Shown piece by piece: positions 24,725-33,200 of a stretch of 54,640 nt of DNA. The DNA is from Winogradskya consettensis (GTDB lineage: Bacteria > Actinomycetota > Actinomycetes > Mycobacteriales > Micromonosporaceae), in assembly GCF_018332715.1 (NCBI RefSeq), contig NZ_BOQP01000059.1, forward strand, positions 1-54,640, written 5' to 3'. A program made the position numbers and the translations under genes. Positions within the stretch are counted from its first letter, which is position 1. Every line of letters begins with the position of its first letter. The notes under the pieces were generated by a model. That model was not told the DNA's origin and did no database searches. It saw only the letters and a program-made list of their open reading frames with translations.

Positions 24725-26629
24725 TCAGGCACTGGCGGGGCCGGGGCCGTCCGGTTCGGGCTCGATGAACTCGGCGTCGTCCTCGTCCTCGTCGGTGGTG
24801 GTGTCGTCGTCGTATTCCGGAGCGGCGTCGAGCAGTGCGGGGTGCACGGGCAGGGCTGCGGCGAGGGCGATCGACGTGCGCAGCAGCGGGAGGGCGGCCA
24901 GTGCGTTGGCGCCCTCGCCGAGGTCCAGGCCGAGCTCCAGCACCGGGGTCAGGCCCAGGACGTCCGCGCCCTGCCGGACCAGTTGGTGCGTGCCGGCGTC
25001 GGCGAGCAGGCACCAGTGCCGGCTCTGCGCGGCGAGGTCGCGGGCCACCAGGCCGGCCGCGATGCCGAGCGGGCCGTCCACCAGCACCGGGATCCGGTGG
25101 GAGGCGGCGCCGAGCAGGGCGCCCGTCGCCACGGCCAGGTCGGCGCCGCCCAGCTGGGCCAGGATGTCCTTCGCGCCGCGGGGCTCCTGCCGGATCCGGT
25201 GCATCGCGTCCCGGACCGCGGCGCAGCGCTTCATCCACGCCTCGTCGTCGTAGAAGCCGCCGGGCGCCAGGACCCGGGGGAGCACCGCCACCGGCTCGGC
25301 GCCCGTCGTCGCGGCGAGGACGGCGGCGGCTGCGGCGTCCGTGCCGGCGCCGCAGGACGCGATGATGAGCGCCTCGCGACCGTCGACGACCGCTGCTTCG
25401 GCGAGCCGCCAGCCCTGGCGCAGGGCCGCGTCGACCGCGTCCTCGCTCAGCACCGGGCCGTCCTCCATGGCGCCGGACTCCGCCACGCGAACCACGGCGA
25501 TGTCCGCGTCGGCACTCGCGGCGAGTCGTGCGAGTGCCCCCTCGCCGGCCTCGGCCTGAGCCGCGCGGCGGTCCGACTCGGCGGAATCGGCGCCCGCGGC
25601 GCCGCCGCCGGTGTGGCGGCCGTCGATGAGCAGGACGCGCACCGGACCCCAGGGACGGGGGATGGCCGTGCCCTGGGTGGCCGCGGCGAACTCGATGGCC
25701 TCGACCAGCACACCCACACCCGCACCCGGAAGGTCGAGGCGGGCGAGACGGTCACGGGCGTCGGGGCCGGCGTCGCTGTCGGGCAGGGGGAGGTCCATGC
25801 CGGCCTGGATGACCGGGATCTCGCCGCCCTCGTCGTCGGCTGAGGGCTGGGCCCGCACCACCGTGGCGGTGGTCGCCGTGCTGATGGCGGTGAGCGGCTG
25901 CGCCGCCGTCGCAACGGTCACCTGGGCTGCGGCTGCGCCCGCTGTGGCCGGTGCAGCTGGGCCTGCTGTGGCTGGTGCGGCGGCGCCTGCTGTGGCCGGT
26001 GCGGCCGCGGCTTCGCCGGATCGTGCGGGCTCGGTCGCTGTCGCGTTGTCGGCCTGGACGTCGGTGATGATGCCGGGCTGGTCGGCGCCGGTCTTCAGCC
26101 AGGCGGGGCGGCCCGCGACGACCAGGACGACCCGGTCGCAGGCGTCCGCGAGGGCCTGGTTGGCGGTGCCGAGCGCATCGGCGAACGCGCGCCCCAGCGG
26201 TGTCTGCGGCACCAGCGACAGGCCGACCTCCGGGCTGACCACGACCACGCGCGCCGCGCACCCGCGAACCGCCTCGGCCAGCGCGGTGACGGTCGCCACG
26301 TCGTCGTTGGGCTGCAGGGCCGGGTCGAGCAGCGAGGCCACCCATCCGCCGAGGTCGTCGACGAGCAGCGTGTCGTCCGGTTTCGCCTCGGTCAGCACGG
26401 CCGTCAGCCGGGCCGGGTCGGCGCCGGTCTCCTCCGTCGTCCACGACTGCGGGCGGCGGCGCTGATGTGCCTCGATGCGGCCGCGCCACTCGGGATCGTC
26501 CTCACCACCCACCGCCGTAGCGATGTAGCGCACCGAGGCGGCCCCCGCGACCAGCGCCTCGGCGAACGCGGACTTGCCCGATCGGATCCCGCCGAGCACC
26601 AGGACCGAACTCCACCCGTCACCAGACAT
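24725..26629 (-). CDS. cobUT: Bifunctional CobU (cobinamide kinase/guanylyltransferase)-CobT fusion
   Basis: A 634-residue fusion. Residues 1-about 185 are CobU: P-loop GGIRSGKSAFAEALVAG, the LLVDDLGGWVASLL segment, SPEVGLSLVPQTPLGRAF and TANQALADACDRVVLVVAG; it phosphorylates and guanylates adenosylcobinamide. A 60-residue linker of Ala/Pro/Thr repeats (APATAGAA units) leads to CobT, the nicotinate-nucleotide:dimethylbenzimidazole phosphoribosyltransferase, recognised by the SCGAGTDAAAAAVLAATTGA region, VLVDGPLGIAAGLVARDL and LELGLDLGEGANALAALPLL, whose Glu matches the catalytic base. An acidic tail follows (TTTDEDEDDAEF). ATG 26629 is the start. With cobS it encodes nucleotide-loop assembly. 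No cobalamin riboswitch was seen upstream. Confidence 0.92.
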   Translation of the reverse strand: MSGDGWSSVLVLGGIRSGKSAFAEALVAGAASVRYIATAVGGEDDPEWRGRIEAHQRRRPQSWTTEETGADPARLTAVLTEAKPDDTLLVDDLGGWVASLLDPALQPNDDVATVTALAEAVRGCAARVVVVSPEVGLSLVPQTPLGRAFADALGTANQALADACDRVVLVVAGRPAWLKTGADQPGIITDVQADNATATEPARSGEAAAAPATAGAAAPATAGPAAPATAGAAAAQVTVATAAQPLTAISTATTATVVRAQPSADDEGGEIPVIQAGMDLPLPDSDAGPDARDRLARLDLPGAGVGVLVEAIEFAAATQGTAIPRPWGPVRVLLIDGRHTGGGAAGADSAESDRRAAQAEAGEGALARLAASADADIAVVRVAESGAMEDGPVLSEDAVDAALRQGWRLAEAAVVDGREALIIASCGAGTDAAAAAVLAATTGAEPVAVLPRVLAPGGFYDDEAWMKRCAAVRDAMHRIRQEPRGAKDILAQLGGADLAVATGALLGAASHRIPVLVDGPLGIAAGLVARDLAAQSRHWCLLADAGTHQLVRQGADVLGLTPVLELGLDLGEGANALAALPLLRTSIALAAALPVHPALLDAAPEYDDDTTTDEDEDDAEFIEPEPDGPGPASA

Positions 26630-26682
26630 GCCCCGTACCTTAGATCCGTCGTCCCGCCCCGTGCGGGCCGACCCGTCGCGCT

Positions 26683-26718
26683 TGTGGATAACCACCCGGG
26701 CCCGCGTGGTTGTCCACA
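26683..26718. promoter_or_regulatory. Inverted pair of DnaA-box sequences
   Basis: Minus-strand TTATCCACA (26683-26691) and plus-strand TTGTCCACA (26710-26718), the latter the high-GC actinomycete consensus, face each other within a 13-bp-arm inverted repeat (tgtggataaccac / gtggttgtccaca, one mismatch). They lie between the divergent cobUT and the small hypothetical gene, so DnaA binding could affect either promoter. Confidence 0.55.
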
Positions 26719-26803
26719 GGGCTGGCGCGCCCGGACTGACGGTGTCGTGGGCACCCCGTAGGGTGGACCTCACGCACGTTCAGACATCGAGGAGGGCGAC
26801 CGC

Positions 26804-27001
26804 ATGCCGTGGAGTTGGCGGTACGAGGGCGTCGACGGGCAGCCTGTCACGGGCCCGGCCGAGACGTTCAGCAGCCAGGCCGACGCAGAGTCCTGGATCG
26901 GGCAGGCCTGGCGCGAGCTGGCCGCCGCCGGGGTCGCCCAGGTCACCCTGGTCGAGGATGACCGGGTCGACTACAAGATGAGTCTGCTGCCGGCCGAGTG
27001 A
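26804..27001 (+). CDS. Small conserved actinobacterial hypothetical protein
   Basis: A 65-residue acidic soluble protein: MPWSWRYEGVDGQPV, a helical EAFSS-like FSSQADAESWIGQAWREL and a C-terminal strand VAQVTLVEDDRVDYKMSLL. It is common in actinomycetes without known function. ATG 26804 has gaggagggcg upstream. Its stop overlaps the GTG start of the M50 peptidase by 4 bp (GTGA), so the two are translationally coupled. Divergent from cobUT across the DnaA-box palindrome. Confidence 0.75.
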   Translation: MPWSWRYEGVDGQPVTGPAETFSSQADAESWIGQAWRELAAAGVAQVTLVEDDRVDYKMSLLPAE

Positions 27002-27816
27002 GCAGCTTCCAACTCAGCCGCGGCACCCCGCGCAGCGCCTTCGTTCCGAGCCCGGTCTTCGTCGGCATCCTGGCCGTCGTCGCGGTCAGCGCCTGGATGA
27101 CCTGGACCGGGTCCGGCAACGTCCGCGTCGACGTCTTCCTGTTCGTCGTGTCCGGGTGGGTGTTCTCGCTCTGTCTCCATGAGTACGCCCACGCCATCGT
27201 CGCGTATTTCTCCGGCGACCTGGGCGTCGCCGAGCGCGGCTACCTGCGTCTCAACCCGCTGAAATACACCCACCCGGTCCTGTCGATCGTGCTGCCGCTG
27301 ATCGCGGTGATCCTCGGCGGCATCGGCCTGCCCGGTGGTGCGGTCTGGGTCGACCACGCCCACATCAACAGCAAGGTCAAGGACTCCCTGATCAGCGCGG
27401 CCGGACCACTCACCAACGTGGTCTTCGCCCTGCTGCTCGCGATCCCGTTCGCCCTCGGCGGCGGCGACGGCATCGCGATCTACGCCGACGGCACGACCAG
27501 CCCGCACGCGGCGTTCTGGGTCGCTCTGGCAGCCCTTGCCTTCCTGCAGGTGACGGCGAGCCTGCTCAACTTCCTGCCGGTCCCGGGCCTGGACGGCGGC
27601 AACATCGTCCAGCCCTGGCTCAGCGCCCCCTATCAGCGCGCCTACAACCTCTTCGCGCCGTACGGTTTCCTGCTGCTCTTCGTCCTGCTCTGGCAGTCCC
27701 GCATCAACGTCTGGTTCTTCACCGCCGTGAACTGGCTCGCCGGCCTGATCGGCATCCCCGACGACCTCGGTCAGCTCGGGCTCTACTTCATGCGTTTCTG
27801 GAGCGATCTTTCCTGA
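26998..27816 (+). CDS. Site-2 protease family (M50) membrane metalloprotease
   Basis: A 272-residue integral membrane peptidase with the zinc motif HEYAH (HExxH, near residue 60) in a membrane helix and the second motif NFLPVPGLDGG (third zinc ligand Asp, near residue 195). About six hydrophobic segments are present; there is no PDZ domain, so it belongs to the compact group of M50 proteins. These cleave membrane-bound substrates such as anti-sigma factors; the substrate here is unknown. GTG 26998 overlaps the upstream small gene. Its stop is 29 bp beyond the end of the convergent membrane-protein gene (overlap 27788-27816). Confidence 0.88.
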   Translation: MSSFQLSRGTPRSAFVPSPVFVGILAVVAVSAWMTWTGSGNVRVDVFLFVVSGWVFSLCLHEYAHAIVAYFSGDLGVAERGYLRLNPLKYTHPVLSIVLPLIAVILGGIGLPGGAVWVDHAHINSKVKDSLISAAGPLTNVVFALLLAIPFALGGGDGIAIYADGTTSPHAAFWVALAALAFLQVTASLLNFLPVPGLDGGNIVQPWLSAPYQRAYNLFAPYGFLLLFVLLWQSRINVWFFTAVNWLAGLIGIPDDLGQLGLYFMRFWSDLS

Positions 27817-28198
27817 ACGACGAAATACCCGACGTGATCCGGCGGGCGGCCGTGAAGAGGACAACCGCGGCGGGCAGACCGACGGCGGCGATCAGGATGG
27901 CGAGGATGCCGGCGATGCACACGGTGATCTCGTTCCAGCCGGTGAAGCGGGCGGAGAACGATCGGAACGGTTCCACCTCGGAGAGCCACATCGTGGCCAG
28001 GGCGGCAATCGGCGTGGCCAGCACCAGCAGCGTCCAGGTGCCGCGGGAGCTGCCGCGCCGCGCCTGGACCAGCGCCGCGGCCACACCCGCGATGAGCAGA
28101 GCGATGGCTGCCAGGTGCAGCGGGTAGGAAGACGGCACCTCGTAGGAGCAGCACATGCCGTAGGTGCCCGCGCCGGGTTCCCACAGCGTTCCCATCAT
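27788..28198 (-). CDS. Membrane protein, probable second half of a frameshifted gene
   Basis: From ATG 28198 this frame gives 136 residues (MMGTLWEPGAGTYGMCCSYE) with three membrane helices, ending in a basic tail. The frame is open further upstream to 28369, and between about 28200 and 28300 it reads more like protein (PLAVAAATVFTVVVRP) than the overlapping end of the preceding gene does. That pattern suggests the two frames were one gene. If not, the ATGA overlap (28195-28198) would couple it to the upstream frame. No family recognised beyond a generic actinobacterial permease-like protein. Confidence 0.5.
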   Translation of the reverse strand: MMGTLWEPGAGTYGMCCSYEVPSSYPLHLAAIALLIAGVAAALVQARRGSSRGTWTLLVLATPIAALATMWLSEVEPFRSFSARFTGWNEITVCIAGILAILIAAVGLPAAVVLFTAARRITSGISSFRKDRSRNA

Positions 28199-28821
28199 GG
28201 CCGGACCATCCGTGTCGAGCGGCGGCCGGACGACAACGGTGAAGACGGTGGCCGCGGCGACGGCGAGCGGGCCATCCGGGCCGTCCACGACGCAGCGGCG
28301 GGCAGCGCCAAGGTGATCACGCCGAGCACCGCCAGTGGCAGCCCCATGTACAGGTTGAGGGTGTGCCACGGGCCCCCGACGAAGCGCACGGCGATCGCAC
28401 CGGCCAGCAGGGCAAGGGTCACGGCGGCCGACGTACGGGCGAGGCGGCCCGGAACGACAGCGGCGGTGACCGCGGTGACCAGCCAGCCCAGGTATGCGCA
28501 GACGTAGACGCTCGCGAACGGGCCGAACGACTCCCCGCCGGCCGGGTGGAGCTCGAAGACGAGCAGGTAGTAGACCGACAGCCCGGTCAGCGCGGCGAGC
28601 GTGAACACGGACGCGGCCGGCACCGCGCGGGACAGGCCACCCAGTCCCACGGCGCGCACGCGTTCCCGGATGCCACCCACGATCAGGTCGGCGGCCTCGG
28701 ACACGGTCGGCCGGCGGCGGTCACCGGAAAGCTCGCGGTACATGTCGACAAGCTCCCGGCCGCGCTCGCGGCGGTAACGCCTCGGGTAGGCGAACAGCAG
28801 GCGGTAGTAGGGGTCGCTCAT
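28195..28821 (-). CDS. Membrane protein with permease-prefix-like N-terminus (possibly frameshifted)
   Basis: The N-terminus SDPYYRLLFAYPRRYRRERGRELVDMYRE is the short cytosolic domain often found next to PadR regulators, followed by four membrane helices up to GLPLAVLGVITLALPAAAS. After about residue 180 the frame turns into Ser/Pro/Arg-rich sequence (RSPSPRPPSSPLSSGRRS) unlike the rest, while the other frame continues as hydrophobic protein; a single-base indel near 28265-28310 would join them. Its ATG overlaps the padR stop (ATGA, 28818-28821). The protein is likely the target/partner of that PadR. Confidence 0.6.
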   Translation of the reverse strand: MSDPYYRLLFAYPRRYRRERGRELVDMYRELSGDRRRPTVSEAADLIVGGIRERVRAVGLGGLSRAVPAASVFTLAALTGLSVYYLLVFELHPAGGESFGPFASVYVCAYLGWLVTAVTAAVVPGRLARTSAAVTLALLAGAIAVRFVGGPWHTLNLYMGLPLAVLGVITLALPAAASWTARMARSPSPRPPSSPLSSGRRSTRMVRP

Positions 28822-29141
28822 GCCGTACGCCCCTGAAGTCGCAGGGTTGCCGTCTCGACGTGCCGGCGCATCCGTTCTGTTTCGGCGCGGAGGGCGCCCT
28901 CTCCGCCGGGGGTGAGCCGGTAGTAGCGCCGCAGCCTCCCGTCGACCACCTCCTCGCGGTCGCGGGCCACGAGCCCGTCGTCGGTGAGGCGGTCGAGGGC
29001 GCCGTAGAGGGTGCCGGGCCGCAGCGCGACGCGCCCCTCGGAGAGGCGGTCCACCTCGGCGATGAGCCCATAACCGTGCATGGGCTCATCGACGAGGGCG
29101 GTGAGGATCAGGAACGTCGGTTCCCGAAGTGGATCAGACAT
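28818..29141 (-). CDS. PadR family transcriptional regulator
   Basis: A 107-residue winged-helix repressor: PTFLILTALVDEPMHGYGLI, then LRPGTLYGALDRLTDDGLVA with the wing VVDGRLRRYYRLTPGGEGAL, the PadR N-terminal domain, and a short C-terminal helix for dimerisation (AETERMRRHVETATLRLQ). ATG 29141 (MSDPLREPTF) is used. It heads an operon with the membrane protein(s) at 27788-28821, the normal PadR/permease arrangement, and probably represses that operon in response to an unknown compound. Confidence 0.88.
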   Translation of the reverse strand: MSDPLREPTFLILTALVDEPMHGYGLIAEVDRLSEGRVALRPGTLYGALDRLTDDGLVARDREEVVDGRLRRYYRLTPGGEGALRAETERMRRHVETATLRLQGRTA

Positions 29142-29151
29142 GCGGAGCAAT

Positions 29152-29180
29152 ATATCGGACGCGAAGATATGCTCGCGTCC
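29152..29180. promoter_or_regulatory. Probable PadR operator
   Basis: Eleven bases before the padR start lie ATATC-N9-GATAT (29152-29170, perfect arms), overlapping a second perfect inverted repeat with arms ggacgcga (29157-29164) and tcgcgtcc (29173-29180). AT-rich dyads of this kind just upstream of padR are usual autoregulatory sites. Confidence 0.55.
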
Positions 29181-29197
29181 AGGTTATGAGTCGGAGC

Positions 29198-30196
29198 TCA
29201 GGGGCGCTTGGCGGGGCTCACCGTTTTGGACGGGTCGCGCTCGGCGATGCCTCCGACGGCTTCCTCGATGGCCTTCATGAGATCGGGCTCCAGGCGTACA
29301 CCCGCGGCCTTGGCATTGTCCTTGACCTGCTCGGGGCGTGAAGCGCCGATGATCGCGGCCGAGACGTTCGTGTTCTGCAGGACCCACGCCACGGCCAGCT
29401 GGGCCATGCTCAGCCCGGCCTGATCCGCGAGCGGGCGCAGCCGCTGGACCGTCGTCAGCACGTCATCGCTCATGTAGCGCTTGATGAACTCGGCGCCGGA
29501 CTTGTCATCCGTGGCCCGCGACCCCGCCGGCGGCTGCTTGCCCGGCTCATACTTGCCACTCAGTACGCCCTGCGCGATCGGCGAGAACACGACCTGGCCG
29601 ACGCCGACCTCCTCGCTCAGCGGCACGACCTCCGCCTCGATGACCCGCCACAGCATGGAGTACTGCGGCTGGTTCGACACGAGCTGGATCTTCAGGTCCT
29701 GGGCCAGCTCCCAGCCCGCCCGGATCTCCGTCGCCGTCCACTCCGAGACGCCGATGTAGAGCGCCTTGCCCGAGTGCACGATGTCCGCGAACGCCTGCAT
29801 CGTCTCCTCGAGCGGGGTCGAGTAGTCGTAGCGGTGCGCCTGGTAGAGGTCCACGTAGTCGAGCTGGAGGCGGCGCAGCGAGCCGTTGATCGACTCCATC
29901 ACGTGCTTGCGGGACAGGCTGCGGTCGTTCGGGCCCGGACCGGTCGGCCAGAAAACCTTCGTGAAGATCTCCAGACCCTCGCGGCGCTCACCCTTCAGCG
30001 CGCGGCCGAGGACCTCTTCGGCACGGGTCCCCGCGTACGCGTCCGCGGTGTCGAACGTGGTTATGCCCACATCGAGCGCTGCCCGCACGCACGCGGTCGC
30101 GGCATCCTCCTCCACCTGCGACCCGTGGGTGATCCAGTTGCCGTACGCGATCTCGCTGATCATCAAGCCGGAGCGGCCGAGGTGACGATATTCCAT
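29198..30196 (-). CDS. Aldo/keto reductase
   Basis: A 332-residue (beta/alpha)8 NADPH-dependent reductase of the Kv-beta-like AKR group. Catalytic tetrad positions: Asp and Tyr in FDTADAYAGTRAEEVLG, Lys in LEIFTKVFWP, His in VDLYQAHRYDYSTP. The NADP-binding end includes GASRPEQVKDNAKAAG. ATG 30196 (MEYRHLGRSGL) is the family start. It is downstream of the giant WG-repeat gene (32 bp between) and may share its transcript. Substrate unknown, probably a small carbonyl compound. Confidence 0.9.
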   Translation of the reverse strand: MEYRHLGRSGLMISEIAYGNWITHGSQVEEDAATACVRAALDVGITTFDTADAYAGTRAEEVLGRALKGERREGLEIFTKVFWPTGPGPNDRSLSRKHVMESINGSLRRLQLDYVDLYQAHRYDYSTPLEETMQAFADIVHSGKALYIGVSEWTATEIRAGWELAQDLKIQLVSNQPQYSMLWRVIEAEVVPLSEEVGVGQVVFSPIAQGVLSGKYEPGKQPPAGSRATDDKSGAEFIKRYMSDDVLTTVQRLRPLADQAGLSMAQLAVAWVLQNTNVSAAIIGASRPEQVKDNAKAAGVRLEPDLMKAIEEAVGGIAERDPSKTVSPAKRP

Positions 30197-30228
30197 ACCG
30201 CCGAACCTACCCGCGCCCTGTCCGCGCT

Positions 30229-33200
30229 CTATAGAACCGGCCGGTTCTCCGGGTGGAGGCGTTCGATCTCACGGGCAACTTCAAGAGGATTCTCGTACGC
30301 GACATCGACGATCGGATCGCCCTGACGGTCCAGCGCACCCCACCGCCCCGCGGCGTCCCCGATCACGAACCCGGCCGGATGGATCAGCAGCTTCACGTGC
30401 CGCGGCGTCACCAGCACCTGCCCCGACCTGTCGACCACCCCGAGCTTGTCCCCGGCGTCCACGATCGCCAGGCCCTCCTCGGTGAACCCGTCCACGGCGC
30501 CGCCCCCGGTGAGCACCGTCACGAAACCCTGGTACTTCGGCTGCACCACGACATGCCCGTGCCGGTCGAGCGCGCCCCAGCCCTCACGGCGTACCGCAGC
30601 GATGCCGTGCCTGAACGGCCGCGCGTCCTCGAACCCACCCGGAACGATCACCCGGTTGTGCCAGTCGATCGCGAACCATCCACCGTTCACATCCCGCGAC
30701 ACCCACGCCAGCCCCTGCGAGAACCGCCCCACCTGCCGATACCCGCAAGCGTCGTCGATCAGCAGATTGCCGCTCTCATCAATCAATTCCCACACATCGG
30801 CGCCGGGCTGACGAACCCATGCCGCACCCTCATGGAACGGCTGCGCCTCGGCATACCGTTCGGCGATGACAACGTCACCGTTACCGTCGGCGTACCCGAA
30901 ATAGCCCGTCTCATAATCGGAGGCCGGCTGCGGCGGCCGGCTCTGCTCGAGAATCTCCTCGCGCGAGCGCTGATAGGGCCCCCAGCCGCTCTCCTGCACC
31001 CGTTCCATAACAGAATCAAGCGCGGCCTCAGTACGCGAAACGAGCTCCGGATCCTCCACCCGCCGCAATTCCAGCGCCAACTCGAAATGGTTGCAGGCTT
31101 CCAGGTAGCGCCCCTGCTCGTAACAGGACTTCCCGGCGTTCACATGCATCTCAGCCCGCAACCGATCAGGCAACTCGACGGAATTAGCCTCCTCGTAGAG
31201 CCGATCCGCCTCCGCGAAATCCCCCCGCCAATGATGCACATGAGCAAGCCGAGCCCGCACCGTCGCAATCAGCCTGAGCTCTCCGGTCGCCTCCGCATGC
31301 CGCAAAGCCTCATTCCCATCAGCCAGCGCCCGCCCATATTCCCCGAGCACCCGCCCCACAACAGCCCGCAAACTGAGCAACCGGGCCCGGATCCCATCCC
31401 GCTCGGCATACTCCAGCTTGTCGGTCAATCGATCCATAACAGCCAGCAGCTGCTCAAGCTCCCCAGCCGTCTCCCGCAAAGTAACCGGATCAACAATCCA
31501 CGGGTACGCCGAAAGCGCAGCCTCCGGATCCACCAACCGCCTGACCGGCTCCACCATCCTGACGGGCGGCGGCGCCACCGAAATAGTCGGCAGCTGAACA
31601 CTCGGCGCGCGCATCGCGGTCACCGCGGGAGTTTCTATCGCGGTCTTCGGCCTCTCCGCAGCCTCTTCACCCTCGGGCGCCGCCTCGACCTTCGCCTCTG
31701 CGGCCGTGTTCCCGCTCGGCAGGTCGGTCCCGGCCTGTTTCGGCTCAGCTTGTTCCGGCTCGACCTGTTCTGATCGGGCTTGCTCTGGCTGGGCTTGCTG
31801 TGGCTCGGCCTGTTCCTGCTGGGCCGGTTCTGGCTCGGCTTGCTTTTGCTGAGCCTGCTCTGAGTCGGCCTGCTCGGGCTCGGTTTCGGCCCGCTCGGGG
31901 TGTGACTCATCGTTGCTCGGAGTCGCAACCTCGGCAGCCGGCATGTCCAGCTCAGCCGGGACCGTAGTGTCGTCCGGCATCGGCGCGGCCAACGAAGCTG
32001 CCGTGACGACGGGCCGGCCCACAGCGACCCCGGCCATGACCCGAGGCTCGCCCTCCTCCTCGACCCCATCGGACCCCTGCGCCGCGCCCCCGTCGCCCAC
32101 CGGAGCATGCACCACGACCTGCGATTCGGCCGCAACCGACATCTCCGAACGGTCCTGAACCAGCCTTTCGACCTGGGCAGGCTCCTCTGCCTGGACCGCC
32201 TCTTGAGCCTGGACCGCCTCTTGAGCCTGGACCGGTTCTTCTGCTTGGGCCGGTTCCTGCGGTTCGGCCTCGACGGGCAGTTCGGGCTCGTCCACGGCAT
32301 GGGTTTCCCGCGCGGCCGAGACCGACAACTCCGGCTCGTCCGCAGCCGATGTCTGCAGCTCGACCCGAGCCTGTGTCCGCGGCTCATCCGCGATCAAGGT
32401 CTGGTCCTCAGCAACAATCGGAGTCCGAGGTTCGGCCGTCTCCGCAGCGTTCGTCTCCGGCATCTCCGGCATCTCCGGCAGGACAACCGCTGTTACAGCC
32501 TCACCATGAGCCTCGTCCTGAGCAGCGGACGATGACTCAACATCGAGCGCATCCGCGGCCTCAGTTTCCGAGACATCCCCCGGCGCACTCCCGCCCTCAG
32601 GCTCAGCGTCGTCGTTCGGTTCGTAACCGGCCTCAGGCTCCGCAGCGAACTGGGTCTCCGGCCCGGCCTCGTCCACAGAGACCGACTCGAAGACGTTTGC
32701 TACATCGGTTTCGTCCTCAACAACCGTGTGCCCAGTTTGGGGAACGTTCTCAACCTCGTCCTCGCGCCGGGTCTCGGCCTGGTACTCGACTTCAACCCTG
32801 ACCTCAGCCGGTTCTTCAGCCTCAGCCGGTTGCTCGGCCTTATCCTCGGCCTCAGCCGGTTGCTCGATCTCATCCTCGGCCTCAGCCGGTGGCTCGGTCT
32901 CAACCCTGACCTCGGCCGGGTGCTCGGCGTCCGTTGGATGCTCGACCTCGTGCTGGGGGTGGTTATCGGCGTCGATGTCAGCGGCGTGCTCGACCTCGTG
33001 CTCGGGGTCGCCCTCAGGCTGGATCTTGGCTTCGGGCTCGATTTGGTCGTCAGGCTCGGCCTGGGGCTTGGTGATGGTCGGGACGATGAGGTCGGTCTCG
33101 GTGGTCGGGGCGAACCAGTCGGTCTTGCCCGGCGTCGCTGCGCCGCTGACCGGGGAGTCCACGTCTGCGCTCGGGGCGGGCTCCTCCGGGGCGGGGGAGA

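Noticed and set aside
26630..26803. Cobalamin riboswitch before cobUT
   Set aside because: No B12-box or conserved core was recognised in the 174-bp region; only the DnaA-box palindrome is evident.
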